A stretch of DNA of 9,257 nucleotides from an uncultured Beijerinckiaceae bacterium (GTDB taxonomy: Bacteria; Pseudomonadota; Alphaproteobacteria; Rhizobiales; Beijerinckiaceae): NCBI GenBank assembly GCA_937863205.1, contig CALMGA010000099.1, positions 1 through 9,257 on the forward strand, read 5' to 3'. The position numbers and the translations under genes were made by a program. The notes under the pieces are model-generated. The model was given only the letters and a program-made list of their open reading frames with translations, was not told the origin of the DNA and made no database searches. Positions 5,982 to 9,257 of this stretch are shown here, one piece after another; the first letter of the stretch is position 1, and every line of letters begins with the position of its first letter.

Positions 5982-7358
5982 ATGTTCTTCTCCATCGCCA
6001 CCACCCACCAGCCGGCGACCGACCTCGGCTACCTGCTGATGAAGCATCCCGAGCGCGTGCACGACATCGAGCTGGCCTTTGGACGGGGCAGCGTGTTCTT
6101 TCCTCAGGCCGAGCGCGAACGCTGCGAGGCCGCCCTGGTGCTCGACGTCGACCCCATCGGTCTGGTGCGCGGCCGCGGGCAGGGCGATGGTCTGCTCGAC
6201 CAGTACGTCAACGACCGGCCCTACGCCGCCTCCTCGTTCCTGTCGGTGGCGCTGGTGCGCGCCTTCCGCTCGGCGATGACCGGCCGCTCCCGGGAGCGGC
6301 AGGCGCTGGCCGACGCGGCGCTGCCGCTGGAGATGGTGGTGACGCCGGTGCCGGTGCGCGAGTCACAGGAGCTGGTGCATCGCCTGTTCGAACCCTTGGG
6401 CTGGCGCGTCGACGTGGAGCGCCTCGCCGGCGAGAGCGGCCCCTCGCGCTACGCCACGCTCAAGCTGACAGGCTCGGCCAAGGTCGCCGACGCGCTCGCC
6501 CACGTCTACGTGCTGATCCCGGTTCTCGACGACGACAAGCACTACTGGGTCGGCGACGACGAGGTGGAGAAGCTGCTCGCCAAGGGCGGCGACTGGCTCG
6601 CCGGTCATCCCGACAGGGAGCTGATCGCCAGGCGATACTTGAAGAGCCGTCGCGCGCTGGTCCGTCAGGCATTGGAAGGCTTGGCCCTGGCCCGACTGGC
6701 GCCGGAGGAGGAGGCCGACGCGGCGCCGGAAGGAGTGCGCGCCGGGCGCGAGGCGGCGCTGGAAGCGCCGATGAAGCTGCACGACCTGCGTCTCGACACG
6801 GTGGCGGCGGCGCTGGCGGACGCCGGCGCGGGCGTAGTCGCCGACCTCGGCTGCGGCGAGGGCAAGCTGCTGTTGCGCCTCGCAGGGAACAAGCGCTTCC
6901 GCAAGCTGATCGGCCTCGATGCCTCTTCGCGCGCGTTGGAGCGGGCGGCCGACCGGCTCAAGCTCGGCGACACGCGCGAGCGCATCACCCTGCTGCATGG
7001 GGCGCTGACCTACCGCGACGCCCGCTGGCACGAGGCCGACGCGGTCGCCCTGGTCGAGGTGATCGAGCACCTCGACGCGGACCGCCTGCCGGCGCTGGCC
7101 GACGTGGTGTTCGGCGCCGCCCGGCCCAGGATCGTCGTGGTGACGACGCCCAACGCCGACCACAACGCGCTCTTTCCCACCCTGCCGGCCGGCAGCCTGC
7201 GCCATCCCGACCATCGCTTCGAATGGAGCCGTCGCGCCTTCGCCGACTGGGTGGCCGGCATCGAGGCGCAGTACGGCTACGCCGCGACGCTGTCGGGCAT
7301 CGGCGCGGATGATCCGACCTACGGCCCGGTGACGCAGATGGCGGTGTTCGCCAGATGA
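5982..7358 (+). CDS. hen1: 3'-terminal RNA ribose 2'-O-methyltransferase Hen1
   Basis: Hen1 methylates the 2'-OH of the 3'-terminal nucleotide of broken RNA during repair, using S-adenosylmethionine and a divalent metal (Mn2+). The N-terminal domain (about residues 1-240) starts with the bacterial Hen1 signature MFFSIATTHQPATDLGYLL, followed by KHPERVHDIELAFG. In characterised homologues this domain activates the ligase of Pnkp. The methyltransferase domain follows a charged Glu/Ala linker. Asp288-Leu-Gly-Cys-Gly-Glu-Gly is the AdoMet-binding motif. Glu359, Glu362 and His363 in EVIEHLD, with His411 in RHPDHRFEW, form the Hen1 metal site; the 48-residue spacing from His363 to His411 equals that in Clostridium thermocellum Hen1. 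The length of 458 residues is normal for bacterial Hen1. ATG 5982 is chosen because homology begins exactly there and the frame upstream looks non-coding; the GGGGA at 5966-5970 is a modest ribosome binding site. The stop overlaps the pnkp start (ATGA). Confidence 0.96.
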   Translation: MFFSIATTHQPATDLGYLLMKHPERVHDIELAFGRGSVFFPQAERERCEAALVLDVDPIGLVRGRGQGDGLLDQYVNDRPYAASSFLSVALVRAFRSAMTGRSRERQALADAALPLEMVVTPVPVRESQELVHRLFEPLGWRVDVERLAGESGPSRYATLKLTGSAKVADALAHVYVLIPVLDDDKHYWVGDDEVEKLLAKGGDWLAGHPDRELIARRYLKSRRALVRQALEGLALARLAPEEEADAAPEGVRAGREAALEAPMKLHDLRLDTVAAALADAGAGVVADLGCGEGKLLLRLAGNKRFRKLIGLDASSRALERAADRLKLGDTRERITLLHGALTYRDARWHEADAVALVEVIEHLDADRLPALADVVFGAARPRIVVVTTPNADHNALFPTLPAGSLRHPDHRFEWSRRAFADWVAGIEAQYGYAATLSGIGADDPTYGPVTQMAVFAR

Positions 7359-9257
7359 AGGACACCGTCCTCGACATCCCCGACTTCTCGCTGGTGCTGC
7401 TGATCGGCGCCACCGGCTCGGGCAAGTCGACGTTCGCCGCCCGCTGGTTCGCGCCAACGGAGATCATCTCGTCCGACCGCTGCCGCGGCATGGTCGGCGA
7501 CGACGAGAACGACCAATCGATCTCCGGCGACGCCTTCGACCTCGCCCACGCCATCGCGGCCAAGCGCCTGAAGAACCGCCGCATCGCGGTGATCGACGCC
7601 ACCAACGTGCGCGCCGCCGAGCGCCGGCACTGGGTCGAGATCGCGCGGGCGTGGCACGCCCTGCCGGTGGCGGTGGTGATCGACCCCGGCCTCGATGTCT
7701 GCATCGCCCGCAACAAGGAGCGCCCCGACCGCCAGTTCGGGCCGGGCGTGCCGGCGCGGATGCAGTCCGAGATCCGCCGCGGCCTGCGCGGCCTCAAGGA
7801 CGAGGGCTTCCGCCAGATCTTCAAGCTCGACTCGGTCGAGGCGACCGAGGCCGCGCGCGTCCGGCGCAAGCCGCTGTGGACCGACCGGCGCGACGACGCC
7901 GGCCCCTTTGACATCATCGGCGACGTGCACGGCTGCGCCGACGAGCTGGAAACCCTGCTGGCCCGGCTCGGCTACGTCGTGGACTGGAGCGGCACCGATG
8001 TCGCGATCCACCATCCGGAGGGGCGCCGGCTCGTTTTCGTCGGCGACCTCGTCGACCGCGGGCCGCGGACCCCCGACGTGCTGCGCCTCGCGATGGCGGC
8101 GGTTGCCGCCGGGCATTATTGCGTGCAGGGCAATCACGACCAGAAGCTGCATCGCTGGATGAGCGGGCGCAAGGTCAAGCCGACCCACGGCCTCCAGGAC
8201 TCGATCGACCAGCTCGCCGGCGAGCCGCCGGAGTTCGTCGCCGCCGTGAAGGCCTTCCTCGACGGCCTGCGCAGCCACTACTGGCTCGCCGGCGGCAGGC
8301 TCGCCGTCGCCCATGCCGGGCTGAAGGAGGAGATGATCGGCCGCGGCTCGCCGACGGTGCGATCCTTCGCGCTGTACGGCGACACCACCGGCGAAACCGA
8401 CGAGTTCGGCCTGCCCGTGCGGCTGGAGTGGGCCAACGGCTACCGCGGCAAGACGACGGTGGTCTACGGGCACACGCCGACGCCGGTCGCCGAATGGAAC
8501 AACAACACGCTCTGCATCGACACCGGCTGCGTGTTCGGCGGCGCGCTCACGGCGCTGCGCTGGCCGGAAGGCGAGATCGTCGGCGTGCCGGCCGCCCGCA
8601 CCTATGCCCAGCCCTCGCGCCCGCTCACCGGGCCGGGATCGAAGCAGTCGGCGCAGGCCTTCGCCGACACCCTGCTCGACCACGCCGACGTCAGCGGCCG
8701 GCGCTGGATCGACACGACGCTGATGCGCCGCATCGTCGTCGCCGAGGAGAACGCCGCCGCCGCGCTGGAGGTGATGGGCCGCTTCGCCATCGCGCCGCAA
8801 TGGCTCGTCTACCTCCCGCCGACGATGTCGCCGGTGGAAACCAGCCGCAGCGAGGGCTGGCTGGAGCGCCCGGAGGAGGCCTTCGCCTACTTCCGCGAGC
8901 GCGGTCAGGCCAGCGTGGTGCTGGAAGAAAAGCACATGGGCTCGCGGGCGATCCTTGCCGTGTGCCGCGACGCCGACGCGGCGCGCCGACGCTTCGGCAC
9001 GCGCACCGACGAGGCCGGGGCGATCTGGACGCGGACGGGCCGGGCCTTCTTCAACGATCGCGCGATGGGCGAGGCGGTGCTGGCCCGCGTGCGCCACGCC
9101 GCCGAAGCGGCCGGCCTCTTCGAGGAACTCGCCAGCGACTGGCTGGTGCTCTATGCCGAGATCATGCCGTGGGCGGCCAAGGCCGCGACCCTGATCCGCG
9201 ACGAGTACGAGCCGATCGCCGTCGCCGCCCGCGCCGGACTGGCGGCCGCGCTCGCGG
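7355..9257 (+). CDS. pnkp: Polynucleotide kinase-phosphatase-ligase Pnkp, 3'-truncated by the window edge
   Basis: Pnkp is a three-domain RNA repair enzyme that phosphorylates the 5'-OH end, removes the 2',3'-cyclic phosphate and ligates. The frame is open from ATG 7355 to the right edge (634 full codons of a usual total of about 850-870). The kinase domain (about 1-170) has the P-loop GATGSGKST with Lys24, and SSDRCR with Asp41 and Arg44. The metallophosphatase domain (about 186-400) has DIIGDVHG (Asp190, His192), GDLVDRG (Asp231), GNHD (Asn260, His261), AVAHAG (His320) and YGHTP (His373), a full binuclear metal set. The ligase domain begins near residue 460 and carries the adenylate-accepting Lys526 in EEKHMGSRA, then TDEAGAIWTRTGRAFF and YAEIMPWAAKA. 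The rest of the ligase lies outside the window. No good ribosome binding site precedes the ATG, which overlaps the hen1 stop by 4 bases, so translation is probably coupled to hen1. Confidence 0.97.
   Translation, partial: MKDTVLDIPDFSLVLLIGATGSGKSTFAARWFAPTEIISSDRCRGMVGDDENDQSISGDAFDLAHAIAAKRLKNRRIAVIDATNVRAAERRHWVEIARAWHALPVAVVIDPGLDVCIARNKERPDRQFGPGVPARMQSEIRRGLRGLKDEGFRQIFKLDSVEATEAARVRRKPLWTDRRDDAGPFDIIGDVHGCADELETLLARLGYVVDWSGTDVAIHHPEGRRLVFVGDLVDRGPRTPDVLRLAMAAVAAGHYCVQGNHDQKLHRWMSGRKVKPTHGLQDSIDQLAGEPPEFVAAVKAFLDGLRSHYWLAGGRLAVAHAGLKEEMIGRGSPTVRSFALYGDTTGETDEFGLPVRLEWANGYRGKTTVVYGHTPTPVAEWNNNTLCIDTGCVFGGALTALRWPEGEIVGVPAARTYAQPSRPLTGPGSKQSAQAFADTLLDHADVSGRRWIDTTLMRRIVVAEENAAAALEVMGRFAIAPQWLVYLPPTMSPVETSRSEGWLERPEEAFAYFRERGQASVVLEEKHMGSRAILAVCRDADAARRRFGTRTDEAGAIWTRTGRAFFNDRAMGEAVLARVRHAAEAAGLFEELASDWLVLYAEIMPWAAKAATLIRDEYEPIAVAARAGLAAALA

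Noticed and set aside
7319..9097. A 592-codon minus-strand frame opposite pnkp
   Set aside because: It is antisense to a gene with three intact recognisable catalytic domains, and its own translation is His/Arg/Ala/Gly-rich with no motif.

Overview
The window is a very GC-rich bacterial chromosomal segment in which most codons end in G or C. The gene types and codon use suggest an alphaproteobacterium (Rhizobiales or Rhodospirillales-like); this is inference from style and content, since no rRNA or other taxonomic marker is present. No tRNA, rRNA, CRISPR array, transposase or integrase was seen.

Layout. (1) Positions 1-1436 (+) hold the 3' part of an APC-superfamily amino-acid/polyamine permease cut by the left edge, with an unusual soluble C-terminal tail. 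(2) Positions 1437-1685 are a 249-bp intergenic leader with two perfect inverted repeats and a ribosome binding site for the next gene. (3) Positions 1686-3626 (+) encode a 646-residue protein made almost entirely of about 74 octapeptide repeats of the form [ST]-x-x-Q-[VIL]-x-x-L, ordered into 56-residue (168-bp) and 277-residue (831-bp) super-repeats. I do not recognise a named family for it. It is followed by a strong GC hairpin. (4) Positions 3703-5622 (-), convergent with the repeat gene, encode a TPR-containing family 41 glycosyltransferase (O-GlcNAc-transferase/SPINDLY-like), with a triplicated 13-bp repeat at its 3' end. (5) After a 132-bp divergent region comes a rightward cluster: a possible small basic protein (5755-5943), hen1 (5982-7358) and pnkp (7355 to beyond the right edge).

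Working together. Hen1 and Pnkp form the known bacterial RNA repair system. Pnkp heals the ends of ribotoxin-cleaved RNA and Hen1 2'-O-methylates the 3' terminal ribose. Pnkp, whose ligase is activated by Hen1, then seals the break so that the repaired site resists re-cleavage. Their 4-bp ATGA overlap implies translational coupling. The other plausible pairing is inferred: a Ser/Thr-rich repeat protein next to a cytoplasmic protein-glycosyltransferase-like enzyme suggests acceptor and modifying enzyme. Nothing in the sequence links the permease to either module.
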